From: an uncultured Pseudomonadota bacterium
GTDB lineage: Bacteria > Pseudomonadota > Gammaproteobacteria > Steroidobacterales > Steroidobacteraceae
DNA length: 36,212 bases
Direction of reading: 5' to 3'
Assembly: GCA_903839465.1 (NCBI GenBank)
Contig: CAIMCI010000009.1
Location: 1 to 36,212 of the forward strand
Shown: positions 25,683 to 35,142 of the stretch, piece after piece
How positions within the stretch are numbered: position 1 is the first letter of the stretch
Layout: each line of letters starts with the position of its first letter
Program-made: the position numbers and the translations under genes
The notes under the pieces: model-generated
Told to the model about the DNA's origin: nothing
The model's input: only the letters and a program-made list of their open reading frames with translations
Database searches by the model: none

Positions 25683-26975
25683 CTACGGGCGCATAGCCGT
25701 GACGAAGACCGAGACGACACTCGGCGCCAGTTTCTCGTAGAGCTCCACGATCGTCGGCTTCGGCCGCGTGACGTCGACCACCGTATCGGCCGACTCGCCG
25801 GCCATGACGACTCCGAGCTCCTCGGCAAACGACTCGGTGGCGGCAGCGAGCGCCACCGCCTCGGGATGGCCGGCGGCACTGCCAGGCCCCGCGTCGATGC
25901 CGAGCAGGCGGCCGCGGCTGTCGAAGACCGCGGCGCCCCTGAGCGAGCCATCGGCATCGGCGGTGATGGCCACGAAGACCGAGTCCGGCAGCTTGCGAAA
26001 GACGATGCCGGGATAGACGGCGGGAACGCCGCGCCGGTCCGGATCGGCAACCCGGTTGCCGAGCGCAAAGCAGAAGCGGGCGGCGGCGGCACGGGCGTAG
26101 GCGGTCCTGGCAAGGGCCATCGCCGGCGGGAATGGCCGGCCGAGCTTAAGCACGGTGACGCCACCGATGACCCGCTCGACGACACCGTCACGTACGAGGC
26201 CGGCCCCGTTGCGGACCACGACCCGCGTGCCGACCGGCGCGTCGAGCAGCGTCAGTACCCGGTGACCGTCGGCGACCGTGACGCCGCCGGCCGAAGGATG
26301 CACGTCGCCAGTCAGTTGCACGGGCTCGCTGTAGGGCGCCGGCCACGCCGCGGGACCCTCGTCGTGCCCGCCCGCCACGGGCGTCGAGCCCAGCGAGCGC
26401 GTCGCCCGGCGGCGCATCGCCTCGACGCCGGAATCGACCGGCTGCGCGGGCAGGGCATCGAGCGCGTCCAGTGCCTCCCTGGGTCGGCCACGGTCTATCA
26501 GGAGCTCCGCGCGCACCGTGGCCAGCAGGCGCGCTTCGCGCGCGTCACGCGCCTTGAGCGTGTCGAGGCTTTCGAGTGCGAGTTCGGGCTTGCCGGTCCG
26601 ATCGACGATGAAAGTCAGCCAGAGCTGGGCATCGAGCGACTCCTTGTTCTCGCCCGCGACACGGCTCGCATAGGCGACGGCCTTGCGCGTTTCGCCGTTC
26701 GCGAACGCCGCCCGCACCATGCCGACCTCGGCGTCGACGAAGTCACCCTCGCCGCTCAGCTGCTCGTAGAGGTTGAGTGCCGATTCCGCGTCACCGGCAT
26801 CGAGCGCGCGGGAAGCAGCCTTCAGCCGCTCGGCGACCGACGCCTCGGCGTGGGAGCCGACCGGCGCCGGGTCCGCCGCCGGCGGCGCGACAGGGGCCGC
26901 GACGGCAAGGCGGGTGCCCGCGAGTAGCGCCGCGACCATCGGCCCGATCAGCGACGTACTTGCCTGAATGTTCAC
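25683..26975 (-). CDS. exported protein with TPR-like half and trypsin-fold-like half, function unknown
   Basis: A 430-residue exported protein that I do not recognise. From GTG 26975 there is a signal-like stretch (STSLIGPMVAALLAGTRLAVAA), then about 150 residues of paired amphipathic helices (for example ALDAGDAESALNLYEQLSGEG and SLDTLKARDAREARLLATV) in TPR style. A Pro/Gly-rich linker leads to a beta-rich half with VVVRNGAGLVRDGVVERV and AAVFDSRGRLLGIDAG, reminiscent of the two barrels of trypsin-like proteins. No GDSGG motif or catalytic triad is visible, so it is probably not an active protease. GGAG lies 9 bases before GTG 26975. GTG 26999 is an alternative. Convergent with the 5'-nucleotidase gene. 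Confidence 0.6.
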   Translation of the reverse strand: MNIQASTSLIGPMVAALLAGTRLAVAAPVAPPAADPAPVGSHAEASVAERLKAASRALDAGDAESALNLYEQLSGEGDFVDAEVGMVRAAFANGETRKAVAYASRVAGENKESLDAQLWLTFIVDRTGKPELALESLDTLKARDAREARLLATVRAELLIDRGRPREALDALDALPAQPVDSGVEAMRRRATRSLGSTPVAGGHDEGPAAWPAPYSEPVQLTGDVHPSAGGVTVADGHRVLTLLDAPVGTRVVVRNGAGLVRDGVVERVIGGVTVLKLGRPFPPAMALARTAYARAAAARFCFALGNRVADPDRRGVPAVYPGIVFRKLPDSVFVAITADADGSLRGAAVFDSRGRLLGIDAGPGSAAGHPEAVALAAATESFAEELGVVMAGESADTVVDVTRPKPTIVELYEKLAPSVVSVFVTAMRP

Positions 26976-27045
26976 GAAGGGGCTCCGGGGTTGGGTCACC
27001 CTCGGCAGTGTCCGTCACCGACGTGACAGCGCGAGGAAAGCGACT

Positions 27046-27669
27046 TCAGCGGGATGCGGGCGGCGGGACCGCGGCGATCGCCGGGTTGCGGAACACCTCG
27101 GCGAGGTAGCGGCGGGAGTCCAGGCTGTCCCACTCGCGGGCGCCGTGGACGCGGTCGAGGACGCGCCCGTCGGCGCCGACCAGGACGGTCAGTGGCAGCC
27201 GGCTCGCGCCGAGGAGATGCTCGAGCTCGAGCCCCTGGTCGATGTAGTGGCTGATGGTGGCGTTCGAGTGGCGGAGCCACGCCTTGGCCTGCGCCACGTC
27301 ATCGTCGGTGGAGATGCCGATCACGGCGAAGTGCTGGCCGCCGTCGAGCCAGGCGAGCCGCTCCAGCGACGCGCTTTCGGCACGACAGGGTCCGCACCAG
27401 CTCGCCCAGACGTTGATGATCAGCGGTCGGCCGGCGAGGTCGGTCAACCGCCGGTCGGGACCGTTCAGCCCCCGGATCCTGGTTGCCGGCAGGGCGGCGC
27501 CGACCGGTACTTCGCCGGCACCGGCGCTGGGCGGTCGCGTACCGCCGAGCAGCAGCACGAGCGCGGCGGCGGCCAGGAGCCGCCGCGCGCGGCCCGGGCC
27601 GGCCGCCGGCCCGGTCGCCTTACGGCGTCGCCGGTGTGCCGGGCTTGGCGACGGACAGCAGTTCGACAT
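27046..27669 (-). CDS. TlpA-family thiol:disulfide oxidoreductase
   Basis: A membrane-anchored thioredoxin-fold protein facing the periplasm, likely reducing disulfides (cytochrome c maturation or similar). The N-terminus is basic (RRRRK), with a hydrophobic anchor near 30-45. The redox motif is WCGPC (Cys92, Cys95) in INVWASWCGPCRAES, and the cis-Pro loop is ASRLPLTVLV. The predicted ATG at 27669 overlaps the end of the FKBP gene by 50 bases and has no clear Shine-Dalgarno. No other start keeps the anchor intact. So the two genes are probably one transcript, and the N-terminal ~16 residues are uncertain. Confidence 0.85.
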   Translation of the reverse strand: MSNCCPSPSPAHRRRRKATGPAAGPGRARRLLAAAALVLLLGGTRPPSAGAGEVPVGAALPATRIRGLNGPDRRLTDLAGRPLIINVWASWCGPCRAESASLERLAWLDGGQHFAVIGISTDDDVAQAKAWLRHSNATISHYIDQGLELEHLLGASRLPLTVLVGADGRVLDRVHGAREWDSLDSRRYLAEVFRNPAIAAVPPPASR

Positions 27670-28345
27670 CGAAGATCAGCAGCGAGCCGCCGGGAATGCT
27701 CGGCCGTCCGGCGTGGCCGTAGGCGAGGTCGGGCGGCACGAACAGCTGCGCCTTGGCGCCCGGCTTCATCAGCTGCAGGCCCTCGGTCCAGCCCTTGATC
27801 ACGCCGTCCAGCGGGAACGTCGCCGGCGCACCGCGCGCGTAGGAGCTGTCGAACTCGGTGCCGTCGAGCAGCTTGCCGCGGTAGTGCACGGTGACCTGGT
27901 CGGTGGCCAGCGGCGCCGTGCCCTTGGGGTCGCCGGCCGTCACGACCTTGTACTGCAGGCCGGACGCCGTCGTCACCACACCCTTCTCCTTGCCGTTCTT
28001 GGCGAGAAAGGCCTTGGCCGCCTCTTCGTTGCGAACGGCCGATGCCTCGACGGCATCGCGGACGAAGCGGGCGATACGCTGCTGCTCCTCGCCGCTCGGC
28101 TTCTTGCCGGCAAGGCCATCCTTGATGCCACGGGCGATCGCCGCCTCCGACAGGTCGTGGCTCAGGCCGCGCTGGGCGAGCTGGGCGGCGAAGTCGACGC
28201 CGATCAGGTAGCTCGCCTCGTCACCGGACAGCGGCGCCGGTGCGGCGGGGGCCGCCGGCGTCTGGGCGAGCGCCGGCAGGGCGGCGGCGCAGAGCACCGC
28301 CATGGCAGTGCCGAGCGTAAGCAGACGGAGGGGATGACTGGCCAT
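27620..28345 (-). CDS. exported FKBP-type peptidyl-prolyl isomerase (Mip/FkpA type)
   Basis: A periplasmic proline isomerase and chaperone. A signal peptide ends at about residue 27 (ALA-Q). The N-terminal dimerisation domain (about 40-120) has SYLIGVDFAAQLAQRG and the KNGKEKGVVTTASGLQYKV joint found in Mip/FkpA proteins. The FKBP domain (about 130-235) contains VHYRGKLLDGTEFDSSYARG, FPLDGVIKGWTEGLQLMKPGAK, and LAYGHAG with IPGGSLLIFDVELL. Length 241 residues. AAGGAAA precedes ATG 28345. It lies 74 bases after trpA, where a 7-bp hairpin covers the trpA stop, so it may have its own promoter. It overlaps the TlpA-type gene. Confidence 0.94.
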   Translation of the reverse strand: MASHPLRLLTLGTAMAVLCAAALPALAQTPAAPAAPAPLSGDEASYLIGVDFAAQLAQRGLSHDLSEAAIARGIKDGLAGKKPSGEEQQRIARFVRDAVEASAVRNEEAAKAFLAKNGKEKGVVTTASGLQYKVVTAGDPKGTAPLATDQVTVHYRGKLLDGTEFDSSYARGAPATFPLDGVIKGWTEGLQLMKPGAKAQLFVPPDLAYGHAGRPSIPGGSLLIFDVELLSVAKPGTPATP

Positions 28346-28419
28346 GTAACGTTTCCTTCGTGACGGTGAACGGTGGGTGCCCACTGTAGCGCGGGCAGAT
28401 GACGGTCGTGGCAATACCG

Positions 28420-29190
28420 TCACAGGTGCAGTTCCCGAAGGAACGCGGCCGGATCCTCGCCGCGCTCGAGGACCTCGACCAGCGCCGAGCCGACGATCAC
28501 GCCGTCGACGTGCGGCGCGAGGCGCTCGACCTGGCCGCGGTTGCGGATGCCGAAACCCGCGCAGACCGGGGCACCGGACGCCGCCCGGACGGCATCGAGA
28601 TAGGACAGTACCTCGTCGGGGACATCGACGCTCCTGCCGGTGATCCCGGTCATCGTCACCGCGTAGACGAAGCCATCGGCATGGCGGCACAGCGCCTCGA
28701 GGCGCTCGCGCGGGGTCACGGGCGTCACCATCTGCACGAGCGCGAGGCCCTCGGCCTTCAGCGCGGTCGCGAACTCGTCGCCCTCCTCGTTCGGCAGGTC
28801 CGGCACGATGAACCCGGAGACGCCGGCGGCGCGCGCCGCCGCCGGCAGCCGGTCGAAGCCGAAGCGCAGGAGCGGGTTGAGATAGCTCATCAGCAGCAGG
28901 GGCGCCGCCGGACGTGCCGCAGCCCCGCGCAGCTCGTCCAGGATCCACGCCAGGGTCACGCCGTCCTTGAGCGCCGCTTCGCTCGCCCGCTGGATCGTCA
29001 TGCCGTCCGCCATCGGGTCGGTGAACGGCACGCCGATCTCGATGACATCGGCAGCGCTGCCGATCCGCGTCAGCGTCTCCAGGAACGTCGCGCGCCGCGG
29101 GAAGCCCGCCGTCATGAACGCGACGATCGCCGGCCGGCCGGCCGACTTCGCCGCGGCGATCGCCTCCGCAATGTTCAGGCTCTTGCTCAT
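28420..29190 (-). CDS. trpA: tryptophan synthase alpha chain
   Basis: Cleaves indole-3-glycerol phosphate to indole and glyceraldehyde 3-phosphate and passes indole to TrpB. The catalytic residues are present: Glu51 and Asp62 in EIGVPFTDPMADG. Other marks are MTAGFP, FIVPDLPNEEGDEF and GFGIRNRGQV. The 256 residues are somewhat shorter than the enteric protein, as is common. The ATG shares a base with the trpB TAA (TAATG), so the two are translationally coupled. It is the last trp gene of the operon. Its stop codon lies in a small hairpin (28400-28422). Confidence 0.97.
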   Translation of the reverse strand: MSKSLNIAEAIAAAKSAGRPAIVAFMTAGFPRRATFLETLTRIGSAADVIEIGVPFTDPMADGMTIQRASEAALKDGVTLAWILDELRGAAARPAAPLLLMSYLNPLLRFGFDRLPAAARAAGVSGFIVPDLPNEEGDEFATALKAEGLALVQMVTPVTPRERLEALCRHADGFVYAVTMTGITGRSVDVPDEVLSYLDAVRAASGAPVCAGFGIRNRGQVERLAPHVDGVIVGSALVEVLERGEDPAAFLRELHL

Positions 29191-30434
29191 TACAGCTTCC
29201 CCTTGAGGAGCGTTCGGGTCAGGGTCGGCATGTCCTTGTCGCCGCGACCGGACAGGCCGATCAGGATGCGCGCGCCGGGATGCGTTGCCGCGTAGCGCTT
29301 GGCGGCAGCGAAAGCGTGCGCGGTCTCGATCGCCGGCAGGATGCCTTCGCTGCAGGACAGCTCCTCGAGCGCCTCGAGCGCCTCGTCATCGCCGATGCTG
29401 CCGTACTTGACGCGGCCGATGCTGCTCAGGAACGCATGCTCGGGTCCCACGCCCGGATAGTCGAGGCCCGCCGACACCGAGTGCGTCTCCTGAATCTGGC
29501 CGTGCTCGTCGTGCAGGAGCAGGCTGTAGGCCCCCTGCAGCACGCCGGGCGTGCCAAAGCAAATGGTTGCCGCGTTGTCACCGAGCCCCGGTCCGCGCCC
29601 ACCGGCCTCGATCCCGTGGATCTCCACGTCACGGTCGGCGACGAACGGATAGAACATGCCGATCGCGTTGGAGCCGCCGCCCACGCAGGCGAACACGGCG
29701 GTCGGCAGGCCGCCGGCCTGCGCCTGCATCTGCACGCGCGCCTCCCGGCCGATGATCGCCTGCAGCTCGCGCACGAGGTACGGATACGGATGCGGGCCGA
29801 TGGCCGAACCGAGCAGGTAGTAGGTGCCGTTCGGATCGGACACCCAGTCGCGCAGCGCCTCGTCGACCGCGGCGCGCAGCGTCTGGTCGCCACTGGTGAC
29901 CGGCTTGACCGTGGCGCCCATCAGCTTCATGCGCCCGACGTTGGGCGCCTGACGCTCGATGTCGACCGCACCCATGTAGACCGTTACCGGCAGACCGAGG
30001 CGCGCGCAGGCCGCGGCGCTGGCGACGCCGTGCTGACCGGCACCGGTCTCGGCGACGACGCGCTTGGCGCCGAGGCGCTTGGCGAGCAGCGCCTGGCCGA
30101 TGGCGCTGTTGATCTTGTGCGCGCCGGTATGGGCGAGGTCCTCGCGCTTCATCCAGATGTCCGCACCCCAGCGCGCCGACAGCGTCGTCGCGTGGCTCAA
30201 GGGCGTCGGCCTGCCGACCCAGGTATTGAGCTCGCGCGCGAGGTCCGCCTGGTAGTCCGGATCCTTGAGCCAGCGCCGCATGCCGGCCTCGAGCCGGTCG
30301 AGGGCGGGAATCAGCGTTTCCGGCACGTAGCGGCCGCCGAACGGGCCGAAGCGGCCGCGGGCATCGGGAAAGTCGCCGCGTATCTCGCGGGCCAGAAGCT
30401 CGGCGGCCGCGGCCGGATCGATCATCGCGCTCAT
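29190..30434 (-). CDS. trpB: tryptophan synthase beta chain
   Basis: A PLP enzyme condensing indole with serine to make tryptophan. The PLP lysine is Lys107 in TGAHKINSAIGQ. Family blocks include FGPFGGRYVPETLIPAL, ETGAGQHGVASA, and the phosphate loop VGGGSNAIGMFYPF. The protein is 414 residues. ATG 30434 has GGAG 7 bases upstream and overlaps the trpF stop as ATGA. An upstream start at 30449 would add five unrelated residues. It lies between trpF and trpA with zero-gap coupling on both sides. Confidence 0.97.
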   Translation of the reverse strand: MSAMIDPAAAAELLAREIRGDFPDARGRFGPFGGRYVPETLIPALDRLEAGMRRWLKDPDYQADLARELNTWVGRPTPLSHATTLSARWGADIWMKREDLAHTGAHKINSAIGQALLAKRLGAKRVVAETGAGQHGVASAAACARLGLPVTVYMGAVDIERQAPNVGRMKLMGATVKPVTSGDQTLRAAVDEALRDWVSDPNGTYYLLGSAIGPHPYPYLVRELQAIIGREARVQMQAQAGGLPTAVFACVGGGSNAIGMFYPFVADRDVEIHGIEAGGRGPGLGDNAATICFGTPGVLQGAYSLLLHDEHGQIQETHSVSAGLDYPGVGPEHAFLSSIGRVKYGSIGDDEALEALEELSCSEGILPAIETAHAFAAAKRYAATHPGARILIGLSGRGDKDMPTLTRTLLKGKL

Positions 30435-31042
30435 GTTGCAACTCCACACAGGTTGCGCGCCTCGGCGCGCGCGTTTGAGACAAACTCTCGTATCAGTTCG
30501 GGATCCTTGATGCCCGGTGCGCTTTCGACGCCGCTGGACACGTCGACGCCCGCCGGCCGCACCGCGCGCAGGGCCGCGGCGACGTTCGCCGGGCTCAGGC
30601 CCCCGGCCAGCAGCAGGCCGCCGTGGCGGGCAAGCCGCGACGCCTCGTCCCAGTCGGCCACGCGCCCGGCACCGCTGTGCGCCCCTTCGTAGAGGAATCG
30701 CTCCGGCAGCGGCTCGGGCACGGGCAGTCCCGAGCGGACGACGGGCAGCACGCCAAGGCCGGCCGGCAGCACGAGGTGTGGCAAGTCACCGGCATCGGTC
30801 TGCAGGCGCGCCGGGCGGAGGACCCGTGCGATCTCGTCGACGAGCGACTGCGCCGGATGGCGCGACACGGCGATCACATCGACCGTCGACGGCACGCCGC
30901 GGGCAAGCTCGGCGGCACGGGCCACGCTGACCTGCCGTGGCGAGCTCGCCATCACGAAACCGATCGCGTCGGCACCGGCCTCAACCGCGGCGGCGACCGC
31001 CGCCTCGCTCGTCAGGCCGCAGATCTTGATGTAGAGGCTCAC
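30431..31042 (-). CDS. trpF: phosphoribosylanthranilate isomerase (divergent active site)
   Basis: The isomerase step between TrpD and TrpC. This 203-residue TrpF keeps KICGLT (Cys8, the catalytic thiol position), GADAIGFVMASSPRQV, AGGLSPANV and VDVSSGVESAPGIKD. Two usual blocks differ. Where most TrpF have a QLHG-type strand it reads ARLQTDAGD (78-86). Where the catalytic Asp is normally in a LLD-type strand it reads FLYEGAHSGAG, with Glu119 instead. The GTG at 31042 overlaps the trpC stop as GTGA. It is a separate gene, not fused to trpC as in enterics. Its activity is probable from the operon, but the Asp-to-Glu change needs testing. Confidence 0.9.
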   Translation of the reverse strand: MSLYIKICGLTSEAAVAAAVEAGADAIGFVMASSPRQVSVARAAELARGVPSTVDVIAVSRHPAQSLVDEIARVLRPARLQTDAGDLPHLVLPAGLGVLPVVRSGLPVPEPLPERFLYEGAHSGAGRVADWDEASRLARHGGLLLAGGLSPANVAAALRAVRPAGVDVSSGVESAPGIKDPELIREFVSNARAEARNLCGVAT

Positions 31043-31886
31043 GAGCCGCTGTCGGTCTGCCGGGCGGCGCGCCCCGCCTCGATCATCCGCCGGCCGAGCG
31101 CCACCGGATCCGGCGCGCTCATGAGCGCGGTGCCGACGAGCGCCAGGCCGTAGCCGGCGGCTGCCAGGCGCGCCGCGTCCCCGGCATCGACCAGGCCGCT
31201 CTCGGCGACCCGCGGGTGCCGCGTCGGCAACGACGGGCAGAGCTCCAGGAGCCGCTCCGGCACCACCTTCAGGGTCACGAGGTCGCGGCTGTTGACGCCG
31301 ATGAGCAGTTCGGCGGCCGGCCCGCTCCAGGTCGCGGCGGCGCGCGCCGCACGGTCGATGTCGGTGGCATCGAACGCCTCGAGCAGCACGAACAGGCCGA
31401 GCTCTGCGGCGACGGCGAGAAGCTCGGCAAGGACCGCGTCCGTCAGCATGCGCACGATCAGCAGCACACCGCCGGCACCGGCGGCGCGCGCCTCGTAGAG
31501 CTGATAGGCGTCGACCAGAAAATCCTTGCGCATGGCCGGCACGCCGTACGGTCGAAGCACCCCGGCCGCCGCGCGCAGATGCGCGAGATCGCCCCGGAAG
31601 CGCTCGGGTTCGGTCAGCACCGAGACGATGGCGGCCCCGGCCCTGGCATAGCCCTCGACCTGGGCGGCGATGTTGAGCGCATCGCCCGCGAGCACGCCGT
31701 TGGCGGGCGAACTCAGCTTGAGCTCCATGATCAGGTCGAAGCCGGCCGGTGACAGCGCGAGTCGTGGCGCAGGCGGGCTGGTGCGGGCGAGTTCCCGCAC
31801 CGCCTCGAGCGACAGCCCAGCCGCCGCGCGCGCCGAGCGCGCGGCGCTGGCGCGGGCCATGCCGGCCAGGAAGTCGGGCTCGCCGC

Positions 31887-31890
<4 letters not shown>
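31039..31890 (-). CDS. trpC: indole-3-glycerol-phosphate synthase (divergent)
   Basis: Closes the indole ring from carboxyphenylamino-deoxyribulose phosphate. The 283-residue protein has the TIM-barrel pattern and all expected catalytic positions: Glu56 and Lys58 in MELKLSSPANG, Lys122 in MRKDFLVD, Glu171 in LLEAFD, Asn200 in IGVNSRDL and Glu230 in VAESG. Several motifs depart from the norm: EIKRASPSKG is replaced by ELKLSSPANG, INNRD by VNSRD, and the EVH block by EAF. The GTG start overlaps the trpD stop (GTGA), and its own stop overlaps the trpF start. Together with trpF it is the least conventional part of the operon. Confidence 0.92.
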
Positions 31891-32918
<1,028 letters not shown>

Positions 32919-32934
32919 CCGTTGCTGCTCCGGC

Positions 32935-33522
32935 TCAGGCCGCCGCACGGCCAAAGGCGAGGAAATTGCCGAGCAGGCGCTGGCCTTCGGGCGTCAGCAC
33001 CGATTCGGGGTGGAACTGCACGCCCTCGACGGCGAGTGAGGCGTGCCGCACGCCCATGATCTCGCCGTCCTCGGTGCGCGAGGTGATCACGAGCTCGGTG
33101 GGCAGCGATGCCTCGGCGGCGATCAGCGAGTGATAGCGACCCGCCTGGAACGGGTTGCCGAGGCCCCGGTACACGCCCTCGCCGTCGTGGGTGACGAGCG
33201 ACGTCTTGCCGTGCATGAGGCGCGAATGGCGGACCACCGAACCGCCGTAGACCTCGACGATCGACTGGTGCCCCAGGCAGACCCCGAGCACCGGCACGTG
33301 GCCGGCAAAGGCCGCGATCATCGCCATCGACACGCCCGCTTCGCGCGGCGTTCCGGGACCCGGCGAGATGCACAGGTGGCTGGGATCGAGGCGCCGCGCC
33401 TCCTCGATCGTGATCTCGTCGTTGCGCCGTACCGTGACCTCGGCCCCTTCCATCTGGAAGGCCTGCACCAGGTTGTAGGTAAAGGAATCGTAGTTGTCGA
33501 TCAGCAGGAGCTTCACGGTCAC
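32935..33522 (-). CDS. trpG: anthranilate synthase component II (glutamine amidotransferase)
   Basis: Supplies ammonia from glutamine to TrpE. The class-I amidotransferase triad is Cys82 in GVCLGHQS, His171 and Glu173 in [22 protein letters not shown] and [11 protein letters not shown] are typical for TrpG/PabA. It has 195 residues. GTG 33522 overlaps the trpE stop (GTGA) and lies 4 bases after AGGAGG. GTG 33516 gives two residues less and better spacing. Its place directly after trpE favours a tryptophan role, although TrpG may also serve folate synthesis. Confidence 0.96.
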   Translation of the reverse strand: MTVKLLLIDNYDSFTYNLVQAFQMEGAEVTVRRNDEITIEEARRLDPSHLCISPGPGTPREAGVSMAMIAAFAGHVPVLGVCLGHQSIVEVYGGSVVRHSRLMHGKTSLVTHDGEGVYRGLGNPFQAGRYHSLIAAEASLPTELVITSRTEDGEIMGVRHASLAVEGVQFHPESVLTPEGQRLLGNFLAFGRAAA

Positions 33523-34919
33523 AGTTCCTCCTTCGCCAGCGTGAGCGCGCGGCCGAGCACCGCGCTCTTGGCGAGGACTTCGTCGTATTCGAGGTCGGGC
33601 ACCGAGTCGGCGACGATGCCGGCGCCGGCCTGGTAGGAGTAGCCACCGTCACCGAAGACCAGGGTGCGGATCGTGATCGCCTGGTCCATCTGCCCACCAG
33701 CGCCGAAGTAGCCCACCGTGCCGCCGTAGAAGCCGCGGCGCATGGGCTCCAGCTCCTCGATGATCTGCATCGCCCGCACCTTCGGCGCGCCGACCAGCGT
33801 GCCGGCGGGGAAGGCTGCGCCGAAGAGGTCGAAGGCATCGCAGCCGTCCTTCAGGCGCCCGGTGACCCCGCTGACCATGTGCATCACGTGGCTGTAGCGC
33901 TCGATGACCCGGAACGGATCGACGCGAACCGTGCCGGGCACCGCGACCCGACCGAGATCGTTGCGGGCGAGATCGACGAGCATCACGTGCTCGGAGTTCT
34001 CCTTGACGTCGGCGAGGAGCTCGCGCGCGTTGGCGTCGTCCCGGTCGACGTCGGCACCGCGCGGCCGGGTGCCGGCGATCGGCCGCAGGCTCGCGGTGCC
34101 CGCCTGCAGCCGCACCAGCGCCTCGGGCGAGGAGCCGACGATCGTGTGCCTGCCGAGCTCGCAGAAGTACATGTACGGCGACGGGTTCAGCAGGCGCAGC
34201 GCGCGGTAGGCGAGAAACGGATCGAGTTCGCACTCGCCGGAGAAACGCGCGGACAGCACCAGCTGGTAGACATCGCCGGCGGCGATGTAGTCCTTCGCGC
34301 GGTGCACGCGCTCGACGTAGTCCGCGCGGTTGAGCGAGGCGAGGGGCGCCGCGACGCGGGCCGGCCGGCGGCCCGCGCCATAGCCGCCCTGCAGGGCGCG
34401 CACGATCTCCCGCTTCAGCGCCTGGCGCTCGGTCTCGGGTCCCGCGTGCAGCAGTGCGATGCGATGCGTGACGTGGTCGAAGCAGAGCAGGGATTCCGGC
34501 GCCAGGTAGCAGGCGTCCGGCACCTCCGGCTGGACCGGGTGGCGGCTCGGCACGCGCTCGAGGTAGCGGACGAGATCGTAGGCCGCGACACCGACCAGGC
34601 CACCGGCGAGCGGCACGCCGGGCAGCACCTCCGGTCGCGGCGCGGCGGCGAGCGCCTCGCGCAGCAGCGCATAGAGCGCCGCGGCATCGGCGGGCTTCGC
34701 CCGCCGTTCGGCCACGCCGCCGCCGGCGCGGGCGAAGTCGACGCCGTCGTGGCCGAGCGTGAGGCTCAGGCAGTCGCCGAAGCCGATGAACGAGTAGCGG
34801 GCAACCCGCTCGCCGCCTTCGACGCTCTCCAGCAGAAAGCGCGGCCGGAAGGGTCGGAGCTTGAGGTACGCCGAGACCGGCGTGTCCAGGTCGGCAGCTA
34901 TGTCAAACAGGCTGTGCAT
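33519..34919 (-). CDS. trpE: anthranilate synthase component I
   Basis: Makes anthranilate from chorismate with ammonia from TrpG. The feedback site motif LLES (29-32) is present, implying allosteric inhibition by tryptophan. The catalytic domain carries [69 protein letters not shown] and [11 protein letters not shown]. The length of 466 residues is usual for gammaproteobacterial or TrpE-type proteins. ATG 34919 has GAGGA about 5 bases upstream. The frame extends 19 codons further, but that segment runs through the attenuator terminator and is not coding. Expression is controlled by the trpL attenuator just upstream. Confidence 0.97.
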   Translation of the reverse strand: MHSLFDIAADLDTPVSAYLKLRPFRPRFLLESVEGGERVARYSFIGFGDCLSLTLGHDGVDFARAGGGVAERRAKPADAAALYALLREALAAAPRPEVLPGVPLAGGLVGVAAYDLVRYLERVPSRHPVQPEVPDACYLAPESLLCFDHVTHRIALLHAGPETERQALKREIVRALQGGYGAGRRPARVAAPLASLNRADYVERVHRAKDYIAAGDVYQLVLSARFSGECELDPFLAYRALRLLNPSPYMYFCELGRHTIVGSSPEALVRLQAGTASLRPIAGTRPRGADVDRDDANARELLADVKENSEHVMLVDLARNDLGRVAVPGTVRVDPFRVIERYSHVMHMVSGVTGRLKDGCDAFDLFGAAFPAGTLVGAPKVRAMQIIEELEPMRRGFYGGTVGYFGAGGQMDQAITIRTLVFGDGGYSYQAGAGIVADSVPDLEYDEVLAKSAVLGRALTLAKEEL

Positions 34920-34956
34920 GCATTCCTCGGCTGCGGCGAGTCCGGGGAGCGGGCAC

Positions 34957-34992
34957 AAAAAAACCCACCCCGGCACTCGTCGGAGATGGGTT
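34957..34992 (-). terminator. trp attenuator terminator hairpin
   Basis: On the minus strand AACCCA plus CTCCG pair with CGGGG plus TGGGTT as an 11-bp stem with one bulged T and an 8-base loop. Seven T follow in succession (plus 34957-34963), two of them in the stem. It lies 38 bases before the trpE start and 46 bases after the leader-peptide stop. Its 5' arm TCTCCG (plus 34981-34986) is also the partner of the antiterminator. Confidence 0.88.
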
Positions 34993-35037
34993 CGCGATTC
35001 TGACCGGTAAGCCCCTAACGGGGCGCCATGGACCCGC

Positions 35038-35091
35038 TCACCTCTCCGAGGAGAGGCGCCACCAACGCGTCTTCTGTGCGAGTCCCTTCAT
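35038..35091 (-). CDS. trpL: trp operon leader peptide (17 residues, two adjacent Trp codons)
   Basis: A short reading frame, ATG at 35091 to TGA at 35038-35040, encoding MKGLAQKTRWWRLSSER. The adjacent Trp codons 10 and 11 (plus 35059-35064) are the sensor. They are followed at once by CCTCTC (plus 35051-35056) and GAGAGG (35041-35046), which form a hairpin with a 4-base loop. CGGAGA (plus 35043-35048) can instead pair perfectly with TCTCCG (34981-34986), the 5' arm of the terminator. Ribosome stalling at Trp would cover the first arm and favour that antiterminator. The ATG has no Shine-Dalgarno and the promoter -10 ends 10 bases before it, so the message is almost leaderless. Confidence 0.85.
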   Translation of the reverse strand: MKGLAQKTRWWRLSSER

Positions 35092-35101
35092 GATGGCGTG
35101 G

Positions 35102-35131
35102 AGTATCCCGTGCCCCGCCGCGCCCGGTCAA
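35102..35131 (-). promoter_or_regulatory. trp operon promoter
   Basis: On the minus strand TTGACC (plus 35126-35131, 5 of 6 to -35) and GATACT (35102-35107, 4 of 6 to -10) are 18 bases apart. The -10 ends 10 bases before the trpL ATG, so the 5' end would be about 3-4 bases before AUG. The promoter lies in the 51 bases between the araC-type gene and trpL. Confidence 0.65.
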
Positions 35132-35142
35132 GGGCGCTCCGG

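Noticed and set aside
28400-28422. Hairpin TGACGGT/ACCGTCA covering the trpA stop
   Set aside because: Only 7 bp, with a 9-base loop and no T-run; too weak to call a terminator, so noted only in the trpA entry.
35011-35024. GCCCC/GGGGC hairpin in the trp leader as the terminator
   Set aside because: No T-run follows; it lies between the leader stop and the real terminator and is at most a spacer or pause structure.
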